DNA of 64,000 bases from Homalodisca vitripennis (lineage: Eukaryota > Arthropoda > Insecta > Hemiptera > Cicadellidae). The notes under the pieces were generated by a model that was not told the origin of the DNA, made no database searches, and saw only the letters and a program-made list of their open reading frames with translations. The position numbers and the translations under genes were made by a program. Below are positions 53,313 through 64,000 of this stretch, one piece after another. The stretch covers positions 54,416,501-54,480,500 of the forward strand of contig NC_060208.1 in the NCBI RefSeq assembly GCF_021130785.1. The letters run 5' to 3'. Positions within the stretch are counted from its first letter, which is position 1; each line of letters opens with the position of its first letter.

Positions 53313-56300
53313 TTACATATCAAAGTTTCCAAGTTTGTTTAACTCTTCTAAAATATCTGTTTTATATCCATACGGTACTGTATCGATCTTATTTTCTAGG
53401 ACAATTCTCTTATCATCTTTAGCGTTCAGTGCTAACTTGTTTATAGTGACGGTGTACAACTCATGTTTGTAGCTTTTGATTACTGTCATCTCCCTAAATT
53501 CTTCTTTATCTTCGAACAAACATTTCTTCAAGTTTTCGATATTTATTGTTTTATTTACAACGCTTCTCTTAATCCCTTTACACCTAACTGGGTTTTTATC
53601 TAGATATTTGTACGAGTACATCTTAGACCTTAAACCACAAAATTCTTCTAAAACTTCGCTATTTAACTCATCTTTGAATTTCCCTATTACCTTCTTATTT
53701 TTAGTAGTGAAACATTCGTGATCTTTTGGATAATCACTTGTATCAAAGTCATCTATATTTTCTTTAATAATTTTAAAAGGATCTCGTTTCAATTCTAGGA
53801 AATAACTGTCTGTATCCATGTAACACAGATTCAAATCTGGATCAAACTTCTTTAATTTGTTGTAATAAAACTCGTACATTAGCAATTTTGAGAGGTCGAG
53901 AACTGAAAATCCTATGTAAATCGGTTTGTTAAATTTAACCTTTTGTTTGTACATGTGACTCGCTATACAGTTGTCGTCAAAGATGTTAAAGCATTTGAAA
54001 TTTGTTTTCTTAGCTTGTTTCATTGAAAATTCTTCATTTCCAAGCTTAATATCACATCTGTTTCTCACATTTTCCATAGATTTTCCAAAAACTGAGTTGT
54101 TCATCAGCTTATAAAAGTCCTTTTCAAAGTCGCTTGTAGCTTTGGTTCTCATGTTTGTGTTAAAATCAATGTATTCTTTCATAAAAGGCTTCTGATCGAA
54201 TGCGATAACTCTATTCACATGTTTTAACACCATTCCTTGTTCCAGATAGAATTTCAAATTTCTCGAATGAACAACGTATTCAGTTTTATCCAGTAGAGTT
54301 GTGCAAAGTTTGTTTTTAAAATGTTCTGGAGCAAGAGGTAAATCCTTGTGATGTTCGTGTAAATTTGTTGGATATCCAAGATCGACTTCGAGAATATAGC
54401 CATAATCTTCGTCGCCAGTGAGTTCTAAAATTGTTTCTTGCCACTCTTCTTTTGTATACGTTTTAGGATCCATCCACTTGATATCGCCGTATGGTAAACT
54501 TTGCATGAGGCCATACCCATAAAGGTTATTAGCATCGAGATAGAGTAAATAGTTTTCGGGCTTTGTCTTATCAAAATCTTTTAAATATTTGTTATTTGCT
54601 TTCACATATCGTTTAATACATTGAGAAATGCCTCCGCGAATACCTTTTTCGATCATTAAATACATATCGTAATCGTGTATCAGTTGAAGCTCGATTTTAG
54701 TTAATTTTAACATAGCATCCCATGCAAGACTGGGAGCTGTTAGATAGTGTGCTGGATCAAGCTTATAGCAATTCAAACAAATATTCCTAAAATTTTCAAA
54801 GATATCAGCGAGCAATAGAACATCTTGAATGTTATAGAGATCAGAGTAATTTCCTAGATTTTTCTCTTTTAATTTGTTCCAAACATTTAAGTAGTGTTGA
54901 AAATCTTTCTCAGATATGCTCTCGTCTGTCAAAAGTGAATAGAAATCTTGAATTCTCAATTCTTCTGTGTAATCAAGTTTTTCAATACTGTCGATAAATT
55001 CATAGGGAAATATGCCTTTTCCAGATAGAATTTTAAAGATTTCTTCTTCGTCATTTGGCTGTCTTTTTAGAATTTCATTCAATATTCTTCCATCCTGTAT
55101 AAAATGATTTGTATGTTTGAAGTCTTCTTTCTTTAGATTTTTCGCTAATTTTTCAATAGACGAGGCCATGAATCTAAATGTGTCCACGAAAGAGAATTTT
55201 ATGAACTTTCTAGGTTTGTCACCATCAAACTCATACCCGTATCCAGAATTTACAGAATAATTTATATATCGTTCATCGGTGTTTGCAATCAAATCAACAT
55301 TACCGTACTGTTTTGCCAATTCTTTTATGTACAAATGAGTATCGTAGTTACTCATATTGTGACAGAAAACTGGAATATTTTGAGGAAACTTGAGATTCAC
55401 ATTGCAAACTCTATGAGCTGCTCCTCGAAATTTGCCAGTTAAATGACAATGATCTCTTACTTTATTATAACTCTTATCTTTCCAACTATCAGGAGTAAAA
55501 CCATACTGAATTGACTCAACATCATAAGCAGACCATTCGCAAATATGACAAACGTTTGCATTTTGGTATGAAATTTCTTCTTCTTCAGTCAATTTCATAG
55601 GTTTTTTGTTCTTAGAATTATATTTTGTAGCTATGTATTTCGATAATTTATTGAGTTCTTCAAACAATTTTGCAGGAACATTTGGCAAATCTTCTTCATT
55701 TTTTGCTCGATAACATATCGGCTTGTACATACGATTGGTCACATTCGACACTAAATATAGAGTAAAACCATAAGGAATGTGCTTCTGAATCTTGGTTGTA
55801 GTCGATCTTTGTGGATTGTTCTTGCATGTCGGAATTTTTTCTAATATGCTCTCAAAATCCATATAAATAACGTAAGGATGGCTAAACTTCTTTTGATAAT
55901 TAGTAAATGATGTTGTTTGACCTGGAAATGGCATAATTGGTTTACAAACTTCATGTTGCTTGCAAATTTCTAAATGATCTGTTAAATCTCCAGATTTGTA
56001 GAAATGGCTTAAACATCTTCTACAAAGAAATTTCCTTTCTTTATGTTTAGATAACTGTGAACTCACTAATCTATTTAGATCGGTTATCAAAACATAATGA
56101 GATTTATCTTCTTGTTTTACATACAATAAATCAACTTCTAACTCGGCGTCATACATTTCTGAAATTTGCAACGGAACAATGTTAAATTTCTCATCATAAC
56201 TGTAGATATTTATTGACATTTTCGGATACTTATACTTGGAATTGTAACTTCGTTTTTCAAATAATTGTATATCTTTTAAAGACATTGGATACTCAAAGCC

Positions 56301-57240
56301 CGAAAATATCTCGTCATTTACAAATTTCTCGTATTGCTTTGCTCTATCAGCATTCTTTTCAGGTTTTCCAATAGCACATCGGATAGAATAAACAAAACAG
56401 AAATCATCTTTATTTTTGATATTTACACAAGCTTTCTTTACCTTGATCTCTTGTGGTAAATCGATATATGATCCTGCGTTCATAAATTCGTGTTTATTAA
56501 GGCTCAAAACTAATTGTTTACAACTTTTGAATGTCCATCCAGAACCTCTATTTGGATGATTTGTCTGTTCTCGATGTGTTAATTTATTAAATTGCTTAGT
56601 AATAAAGTCGTTTACGTCAAATATTTCGTCTGATTTTATAGTAAAATACATTGGGCAAGTTTGTGGTTCACCGTTTACTAAAGTTCGTTCATATTCACAT
56701 TCCAAAGAGAGATATCCTTTCATATTTTTAACATTCTCTTGAAATTTTTCTATTAAACTCTTAATTTCTGGCCTCATAATTGATAGATATTTGTAAATTG
56801 ACATGGAATTATCGTTTAAATTTGTTAAAATGTATTGCTTGAAAAGACCGTGTATTGAGGATAAAACTTCAACATCTATGATATTTTCAGGTTTTTCGTT
56901 AAGAGTTTTGTCAATTTCTTCGATCATTTCAGACTTAGTTTTATCGTTTGTTTCAATGGACAATTTTTCAGCGATTGATTGAATTTTTTCATCATTAAAT
57001 AGATTGAGATCTTTTTTATCTTCCTTAAAGTTTTTCTTTAATTCACGCAATTTTTCTATATTGTACATCTTTTCATGATCGACAATTTGATTTTCTTTAG
57101 CCCAAGTCCTCAAATAATTCAATTCTTTCTCATAAATGCCTTTGTTTTTTAGATGAATTTTAGAATTATAATGTCTATCATAATTGGTGTTCAAAAATGT
57201 CTTTTTTGCAGTATGGACATGACACCTTTTTCCTCTCCAT
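53313..57240 (-). pseudogene. POLB: Protein-primed DNA polymerase B, N-terminal frameshift
   Basis: A ~1310-residue open frame with all catalytic motifs (numbering from the frame opening at 57275). Exo I is YVIYMDFES (D473, E475), Exo II HNMSNYDTHL (D645), Exo III YNIQD (D818). Motif A is YLDANNLYGYG (D914), motif B KLMNNSVFG (1056-1064), motif C YMDTDS (D1154, D1156), and the KxY is K1218-Y1220. Before the exonuclease lie an OTU-like segment (C293, H393; inference) and a C2H2 finger (C418, C421). A treble-clef endonuclease-VII-like segment (HCHLTGKFRG) lies inside it. The start with the shared signal (57240, TATTTAAATGG) opens a C-X2-C half finger that stops after 20 codons, while the main frame carries the matching His half. 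A one-base indel in an A-run or T-run at about 57191-57210 is likely. The polymerase core looks intact. Confidence 0.92.
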
Positions 57241-57257
57241 TTAAATAGGGAAAATTT

Positions 57258-57524
57258 GAGTGAGTCAAGTTTCACTATTTAGTAAAATATCTTTTTATTA
57301 AGGAAAATTTATCAACTTTTAAGCTTAAAGTTGGCAATAATTTGAGATAATTCAGTAGATTTTCAGGATTTTTCAAAAAAACTCTAATACTAGTGTGTAG
57401 GGACCTTAAAAAACCTTGATTATCTACTGAATTATCTAAAATTATTGCCAACTTTAAGCTTAAAAGTTTATAACTTTTCCTTAATAAAAAGATATTTTAC
57501 TAAATAGTGAAACTTGACTCACTC
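57258..57524. repeat. 103-bp inverted repeat with a 61-bp loop between POLB and the terminal-repeat gene
   Basis: 57258-57360 pairs with 57422-57524, about 3 mismatches in 103 bp; the loop is 57361-57421. Both arms lead outward into the start signals of divergent genes (POLB at 57240, terminal-repeat gene at 57543), so similarity extends weakly to both ATGs. No coding capacity. It could be a divergent control region, a replication structure or a hairpin-RNA source. Confidence 0.93.
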
Positions 57525-57542
57525 AAATTTTTTCCTATGTAA

Positions 57543-57848
57543 ATGGAGCTACTAAAGGAATTAAATGAAGTTGGTGAGCTAAGATTTAAAGAATATAAGA
57601 AGTTGAATGAATTAGAAGAAAATAAGAAATACAAAATTTTGAATTTGGAGAAAATAAAAGATAAATTCGGGTTTACAATAATTGCCGAGTTGGAAGATAA
57701 TAAAGTACACTTACCGAACAGACTTTTGAATGTTTTGGATGAAAAAAAGATTAAAGAATTGAATAAACATGATAAATTACACTTGGTTGTTACTGGAAAG
57801 AAGACTATTAAAGATAAAGACTGTGTTACCGTCAATTTTGTAGAGTAG
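57543..57848 (+). CDS. Terminal-repeat protein, right copy
   Basis: 101 residues, twin of the protein at 40145-40450. Identical from about residue 15 to the end; residues 3, 9, 13 and 14 differ (for example E for A at 9). It starts at TTTTTTCCTATGTAAATGG. The C-terminal coding lies in the perfectly repeated 457 bp, while the first codons lie in unique sequence. The function is as discussed for the left copy and is unknown. Confidence 0.75.
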   Translation: MELLKELNEVGELRFKEYKKLNELEENKKYKILNLEKIKDKFGFTIIAELEDNKVHLPNRLLNVLDEKKIKELNKHDKLHLVVTGKKTIKDKDCVTVNFVE

Positions 57849-58041
57849 AAGATTTTTCGTTTATTCGAGACATTTCAAATAGATTGATTTGACAGCTCAA
57901 GAAAGTAGAAGCAAACAGCTATAGATTCGGTAATTTTTCATTCGTGAGTTACAGATTCGTTTATTGTCCTTTAAACAGTATTTTTCATTGATTTACCGTC
58001 TGTCCCAAAAGTGAGCTAGAAACCCCATATTCATATCTACT
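57585..58041. repeat. Polinton right terminal inverted repeat, 457 bp
   Basis: Reverse complement of 39952-40408 without visible mismatch or length change. It ends CATATCTACT at 58041. Confidence 0.96.
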
Positions 58042-58047
58042 CATACA
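58042..58047. repeat. Target-site duplication CATACA (right)
   Basis: Identical to 39946-39951. Removing the element and one copy restores an AT-rich site. Confidence 0.95.
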
Positions 58048-58559
58048 TTTATATATATTATGGTAACTAGGCAAACTATATTATGGCATGTGACTGTTAA
58101 ATTAATTTATTTCAACCTTAACAGTTGTTTCACGCACTAAACCTAAAAATATAAGAGCCATGGATTCAAACTGATTACAGGGGTCCATACATCATAAGTG
58201 CTTTCACTAAGATTGTACCTCGGACTTGTATTCCTCCACTCTGACCCAAAATGTTTCAAGTATTATAGAAATTGTTGGAGCTATTCATTTAAATATTAAT
58301 GGATGTTGTAAAGAAGTTTGATTGCTCTTTAAACTTAAATCCCAATTATTCTTATGTGGATCAGGAGACTGGAATATCTTCCAGGGACCATAAGTTATTT
58401 TAGGAGAGTTTATTGAATATAAAGGATATGCCTATGACGTACATTTTATTCAATAAGAATTCTCGTGCAAAGCCAAGGGCATCTGTTCGTTCTTTTCATC
58501 GTAGATTATTTTATGTTTTCGGTTAGTTAGATTGTGTATCTTTCGAGATATCCATTATA

Positions 58560-60060
58560 TGGCTATGCAATCCAGAAGTTCAAACTGAATGCGGAATGCT
58601 ATACTTCACGCTACAACAACTGTTATATAATTCCATTAAATCGAAACCATCAGCTGGAATTGATAACATATCAAAAATTTTCAAACTCTGCGGAAAATAC
58701 TTTTGATTCCCATTTTAGCTGTTTGTAACATGTCACTTAAAAAAGGCGTCTTCCCCTCCATACTTAAACTGCTCACATATATCTCAAACATAAACAGGAC
58801 AATAAAGATAAACCATCCAAATACCGATCCATCTCTCTTCTACCAACTGCCTAAATAATTATCGAAAAATTAGTTTTTAATGGATTACTTACACACTTTC
58901 AAGATAATGGCCTTTAACAAACAAGTAACATGGCTTCACAAAAAGAAAGTCAACGACAACTCCGATTGCTGACCTAGTAGAGTTTATAATGGGAAATATA
59001 GAGTCCGGCAACACTGATCCAGCATATACCTGGACCTGTGAAAGGCATTTAACTACATTGGCCACAATATAATTTTGGCCAGATTAAACAGTCTAGGTAT
59101 TAATTAAAGGAAAAGCCCTAAGTTGGTTCGAAAGCTATTCGAAGGGACGAAAACTAGTTGTAGAGATGAAGAAAATAATGAACATGGGCTCACAAGTACA
59201 GCACGATCAGACTCAATACCAACAACTAGAGGTCTTCCCCAGGGGTCAGTTCTAGGCCCAATACTGTTTCTTCTTTTCAAATGACTTTTCAGAGTACATG
59301 GAATTATAAAGTGAAACAATATGTACCCTGACAATACTGTACTCTTGCTAGCCAGTATCAATATAGAACATTTGGAAATTGATTGATTGATATCAGTTAA
59401 CGTTGGACAACGATATTGTGTGAATAATGCCCTGTTTTTAACAAACATAAGACTAGACAAGTATTTTGGAAAAAAAGGTGTGTGTGACGTGTCATGGGAC
59501 AGTCATTTAGACAATCTATGCATTAAATTAAGCTCTGCAATATTTTCCATAAAGAGAACCTTAGTAATAAGTTAACCTGAGGTTACAAAAATAGCATACA
59601 TGCCCTTTTCCAAAGCCATCTACAATATGAAATGGCTGTAATTGGATCATTTGGTGCTAACGTGTAACGTTTACTGATATTAAAAAAGAGAGCCCTCATG
59701 GTAATTGCTGGCCGTGGTCCAAAAGACAGTTGCAAACTCTTATTCAAGGATCTAGAGATTCTTACTGTAATCTCCATTTACGTTTTGGAAACTGCTCTCT
59801 TTGTAACAAGAGGCCTAACAAGACATAGGGATGTGCATGGACACAACACAAGATATGCAGGCAATTTCCATCTTCTTGTACACAGAACAGTCACGTATGC
59901 AAAGAAACCATCCTACGCTGGAATAAAGATGTACAATGCACTACCAGAAGATAGGAGAGCAAGAGTCCTTAGTAAGTAACCTTAAGGGGGAACTAGGAAC
60001 CTCACTTCAGGAAAGATTTTTCTATACCCTGGAGCAATTATTCAATTGGTGGCAAATTGC
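58560..60060 (+). pseudogene. Non-LTR retrotransposon RT relic
   Basis: Across frames: SSAGIDNISKIF (linker/RT start) near 58640, HGFTKKKSTTT-like segment near 58925, GLPQGSVLGPILFLL at about 59230 (RT motif), then YAKKPSYAGIKMYNALPE in the open piece 59698-59979. It ends with FFYTLEQLFNWW near 60030, the diverged C-terminal signature of this retrotransposon group. Motif C is decayed. Many stops; dead. Confidence 0.75.
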
Positions 60061-63000
60061 TTAAAATCCCTAAGTGTAAATTAAGAAAACACAAATATAC
60101 AAATAATTAATTAATACTGTAGATAATCGGCAGTTGAAGGAAAGCAATAATTGTTAAAAAAAATAAAATAAAATGTAGAAAAGTAACAAGTATATATATT
60201 GTGTGAAGATATATTGTTATCTATTGTTCTCCACCTCGGACTTTTTGTTGTTTTTGGAAAAGCTAAGCTCAATAATTGATGAATTTTTGAAAAATTTTAA
60301 GAATATAATATTCGCAGATTTAATATGAATGTGCTGAGAATATAAAGGTTATAAAGAACTAAAAACTATGCTGACTAGTTACAATATGACTTGCTTGGTA
60401 AAATTTCCTAGTAGGGTACCAATAATGAGTCCAAAATAGCAATTGACAATTTATCAAGTATAAACAAAAATATATTAGGCTATATTCTTATGGAATTATA
60501 AACTTTCTTCCACACCATGATGGGCAGGTCGTAGAGTTAAAAATAGACTATAATTCTGGGGACCAAAACCCTATAACTCGGGATTCTCGAAACTTCCAGG
60601 AACAATATAGATATATTTAAACAGTGTTTACCACAGAAATATCGGGCAGAAATGTTTTATGCCACAATAGATTGTAAATATCATGTTTTTTAACAGTTTT
60701 AAAATAATATTTTAATACAGCATTCCCAATATTTTATAAAACGTTGTGAAATAACACAGTCTACAATTGGATAGTTCTGGATTAAAACAGGAAAAACAAA
60801 TTATTTAGGAATTAAAGTATAGAAGGAAGATCTATACAAAGCAATATTTTAAATTAAAATGTTTGAAACAAGAGCAACACTCAGTACTACCTCAACTAAA
60901 TTTAGCCTAAGACTCATAACATTGCTACATCAATCTCTGGTGTTATTAGAGAGAGATGGCAGATAACTGTTTAGAAAATTAGCCAATAGTGGCACGTGTA
61001 GCATGGAATTATTCCAGTATTATTCTAATTCAAAGAACATTTCTTCTGGTACTACATATCCGTTCTTTCTATTTTGGCAATAAATAAATAATTTTTCAGA
61101 GATATGTCAGGCGTCTTTGAAAATTACCACTCAAGGTTTTACTGAAGGATGTTGTTTTTACAACAATATGCTTATAGTCTAGTAGCTGAGAGCCAATTTG
61201 CATTGTATAAACACAATCTTCTTTTCTTTAACTCCTAATAAGTCGTCAATAGACTTATAATGTTGCAGATTGCGCAGAGTATAAAAGACCACATGCGTAC
61301 TTTTTTTACCTGATTACTGCAAAGTAATATACAACTGACCATAACTAGGTTTATAGATTTGAAAAGTAAATAGGTGAAATACTAAGAAATGCCAAGCAAA
61401 CAAGTAAGAGTTAAGGAATACAAATACAAAAATAAATATAAACAGGAGTATATAAGAAAAATATTGTCAAATTATGTAATTTATTATCGTGTATAAAATA
61501 TTATTTAGTTTCTTTTGACATACCATTAATATATTTGTACATAAAAAATATCAACATTAAAAACAATTAGGACACTTGGTAAATTATAGTAACCTAATAA
61601 AAGCAATCTCCTATGAAACGTAACACATATGGCAAGTAAAAAACAAAACAATAAACCACAGATATGAAACTATAATTTTCAACTTTTAAGAGATAATTTT
61701 GTACCTTTGTCCTTTTGGCATAATAGGCAGACAATAAATTGTTCAATATGAGTAATATAATGCCATTACCCTCTGCTACGTAGTTTTGTAACATTCATGT
61801 GAACATTCCAAATCCTTTTCTGGAATAATGATTTCCTCTGCAATTTCTTTTCTTTCTTATAGATGTTTGACAGACTCTTTTGAACCAGATTTTGTGTATA
61901 GTCTTCTCTACTTCGATGCCATATTGTTAACTTATCTTTAAATAACACCAGCACTATTGTTATTGTCAACACCAGCAATATCTGGTTTGTTTTGAGAATT
62001 TGAAAATTATTGTCTTGTTATAAGTTGGTTGTCTTCCTTTGTTACACGCGTTAATTCCCTTTAACCTTCCTCACATTTAACAGCATATCGAATCAACGCC
62101 ACCTATTATCATCCATCTTTGGTAAATAAAAAGAACACAGTAAAACCCAAATTCAACATAGAAATCAAAATGTGACTGGTCGCATGGATATAGTTCTGGT
62201 CGCATGGTGTACAAATTTAATGTCCGCACAAAAAGTTACGTTACTCAAAAATCGACACATCCTAAACAGTGAACTTGAGCTAACATGGCTAATAATTGTT
62301 AGGTGACTGAACGAGGGAGAGAGATGTGAGAGATCTGCTGAATGGAGGAGACGTTAGGAATAAAAACGAATTTTTACACACAAAAATATATGTCTTGAGG
62401 ATGTAGTGTGTTGGGCATCCTATGAAGGGTTAAATGAATATAGGAATTTTCCCCAAGAAGAAATCAATCGTAAGCCACGCTACTTATGTAGTTTTGGTAC
62501 AGGTCAAAATGGGAACTTATCAAAGGTTGGGAACACAAATCAAGTTTTTACTCGGATCATATTTTTTTTAGCTTTAATATTTCAGGATCATTAATCCCTT
62601 TTTATAGAAAGTTTTGCGTTATAATGCCTATATTATAATTTATTATAATTAACAGATTAACTTTTATTTATCAATAATATAAATATACTGGAAATTCAAA
62701 AATTGGAGAGTTCAAAATCAATTTACAATGTTTGTGAACACAACCTATTTGAAATCAACAGAGAAATATATCTTTGGAAGGAATTATCAGTTGCTTTAGT
62801 TTTAGTAGCTGTAAAAATGTGGGAATAAATTGTGTAAAGATTTAGTAATAACTGTAACAGTACGAGATCCATTATTAGAACCGTCGTTCTTGGTAAGTTT
62901 AATTGGAGTAATTAATCCTTACTTAAATCAATACGTTTCTTAGTACGGTACTGATGTGTTTGTTTAATACAGATGTGGTATTCACAGAGTCATTTGTGTA

Positions 63001-63479
63001 AACCTTAGTATCGTTAATTAAATTCATCTCATTTCATCAACTTAGAACCATAAGCATAACAGTGCTGCTGTCAGACACACCAGGAGGAAGCTCCGAAGCT
63101 GGGTGATTACTAACGCTGCCAACGTACCACTCCGAAAGGTTTAGAATATGATGCAGAAACAACTATTATCAAATCAAGAGCTGGTTAGGTAATTTGTGCA
63201 TTGAAGTATTTGATACTGCTTTTAACATTTTTCTAGTGTTGACAAAAGATGAATTGACACGTTAGCTTGTTATCGGAGGAGGAGGGTCATCAACAAATAC
63301 AGCTACGTGTATTCTCAATTTTAGACAAAAAATATTGTTACTTGGGCTATATCTACTATTTCTCTCTTAGTTTATAATAATCCAACATATTAGAGGTTTG
63401 ATGCAGCGTTTTCGAAAAACAACTTTTTCAGTCTGAAAGACGAATTGAAGATCGATTTTGTCTTCTTAACACTGAATAA
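60061..63479. other. No recognisable gene
   Basis: About 3.4 kb of AT-rich DNA. Overlapping minus-strand frames at 61594-61978 include a hydrophobic run but no domain. No RNA gene, array or clear inverted repeat was supported. Confidence 0.45.
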
Positions 63480-64000
63480 GCTTATATTTAAGGATCCAGA
63501 TTATTCAGGCCCTTTGGTCTGTTATATATTAGTCTGAAAGAAGATTCGTCATTTGGATTAAGTTCAATCTTTGATGGAATTGGCATTCCTATATTTAATT
63601 TTTCGAATGAGGAATGGTAAATCCATATGTATTTCAGTACTAATATAAAGGTATTAAACCTATCGTCCATTGACTCAGAGGCAAATACATCTATCCAAGA
63701 CTCTTTGGCCAGTAAATAAGAAAAATATGTTATTGAGGTCAAAACCCGACATAATCTGTATTTCACACTTAGAGATGTATCCAAAGATTCCATAAACAAA
63801 TTATTTGCCCTTTATGGTCTGAAATACATCTTATCAGAAAGTGTGTCTGTGTAAGATGCATATTTGTGTATATGAGGTCTAAGATGGACTTGGAGCCCCT
63901 TAACTTACTTGTGAATTCCTGGAATGTGTTATTAAAATCAAACGACCTAATAAGACTAAGAAGTTGCTGCTTAATCTAGTCATATCAACGTTGCCCAATG
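63480..64000 (-). pseudogene. Non-LTR endonuclease C-terminus and linker, running off the window
   Basis: Minus strand from the right edge: LLSLIRSFDFNN, then SILDLIYTNM and SDHKGQIICL, the closing motifs of an apurinic-type endonuclease domain (the SDH motif). The linker piece 63799-63488 with FSYLLAKESWIDVFASESMD follows, the usual region before RT. Frames break between the pieces. RT is not visible below 63480, so the copy is truncated or decayed. Confidence 0.65.

Larger units (their letters stand above)
39952..58041 (-). mobile_element. Complete Polinton/Maverick (adintovirus-like) element, 18,090 bp
   Basis: Defined by three independent signals. First, terminal inverted repeats begin AGTAGATATGAATATGGGG at 39952, with the exact inverse ending at 58041. 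Second, a perfect 6-bp target duplication CATACA lies at 39946-39951 and 58042-58047; 6 bp is the Polinton hallmark. Third, the internal gene set matches: protein-primed PolB, retroviral-type integrase, packaging ATPase, adenain-like protease, major and minor capsid proteins, and a PLA2-domain virion protein. Known family biology is self-synthesising transposition with virus-like particle genes. Replication and integration genes read on the minus strand, so the element lies in reverse. A nested retrotransposon and at least three frameshifts suggest this copy cannot now act alone. Confidence 0.98.

Noticed and set aside
61594..61978. Minus-strand hydrophobic frames as a membrane protein
   Set aside because: Two overlapping frames, no conserved pattern, no start or splice context.
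1..64000. CRISPR arrays or bacterial operons
   Set aside because: No spaced identical short repeats with unique spacers; gene structure and transposons are eukaryotic.

Overview
The window looks like AT-rich, repeat-dense insect nuclear DNA. An intron-bearing F-box gene, a C2H2 zinc-finger gene with TGEKP linkers, many jockey/CR1-like retrotransposon relics, and mariner, hAT, pogo and Polinton DNA transposons all point that way. A hemipteran (perhaps a leafhopper) is my guess from the transposon mixture, not something the sequence proves. Host coding content is low: I can support two probable cellular genes, the zinc-finger protein (15536-16195) and the F-box protein (36449-37855).

Region 1-36 kb is mostly transposon debris and simple repeats. 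It holds several broken non-LTR reverse transcriptase pieces, a frameshifted DUF7869-like transposase with an apparent intron (4061-6113), and a tRNA-derived SINE-like head (about 6895-7012). It also holds a MITE (8127-8715), two tandem repeat arrays (about 280-300 bp units at 10.0-11.4 kb; 156 bp units at 13031-13808) and an internally deleted mariner with both ends visible (16348-17483). A pogo/CENP-B relic is split by a retrotransposon (19.69-21.15 kb), an hAT transposase relic lies at 27.4-28.9 kb, and a fold-back element at 30327-30680. A degenerate 3.4-kb non-LTR element (ORF1, endonuclease, RT) runs on the minus strand at 31.2-34.7 kb.

The centrepiece is a structurally complete Polinton/Maverick (adintovirus-like) element at 39952-58041, 18,090 bp. 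It is flanked by a perfect 6-bp target duplication CATACA and has 457-bp terminal inverted repeats that look identical. It carries the full replication and virion set: protein-primed DNA polymerase B, retrovirus-type integrase, packaging ATPase, adenain-type protease, major capsid protein, penton-like minor capsid protein and a phospholipase A2 virion protein. Accessory genes are a probable coiled-coil fibre, a BRO-type protein, tandem zinc-finger proteins, zinc-ribbon proteins, repeat proteins and a small gene inside each terminal repeat. Most of its genes begin at a shared T-run plus TAAATGG signal that overlaps the start codon and resembles a poxvirus-type late promoter. This looks like a self-contained transcription scheme and is the observation I rate highest.

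The copy is probably young, because its ends and target duplication are intact, but it is already damaged. A 605-bp 5'-truncated non-LTR retrotransposon splits the protease-precursor gene, and frameshifts lie at the penton-like gene, the polymerase N-terminal zinc finger and the BRO N-terminus. To the right lie another retrotransposon relic (58.56-60.06 kb), about 3.4 kb with nothing recognisable, and the endonuclease end of a further non-LTR element running off the window edge.
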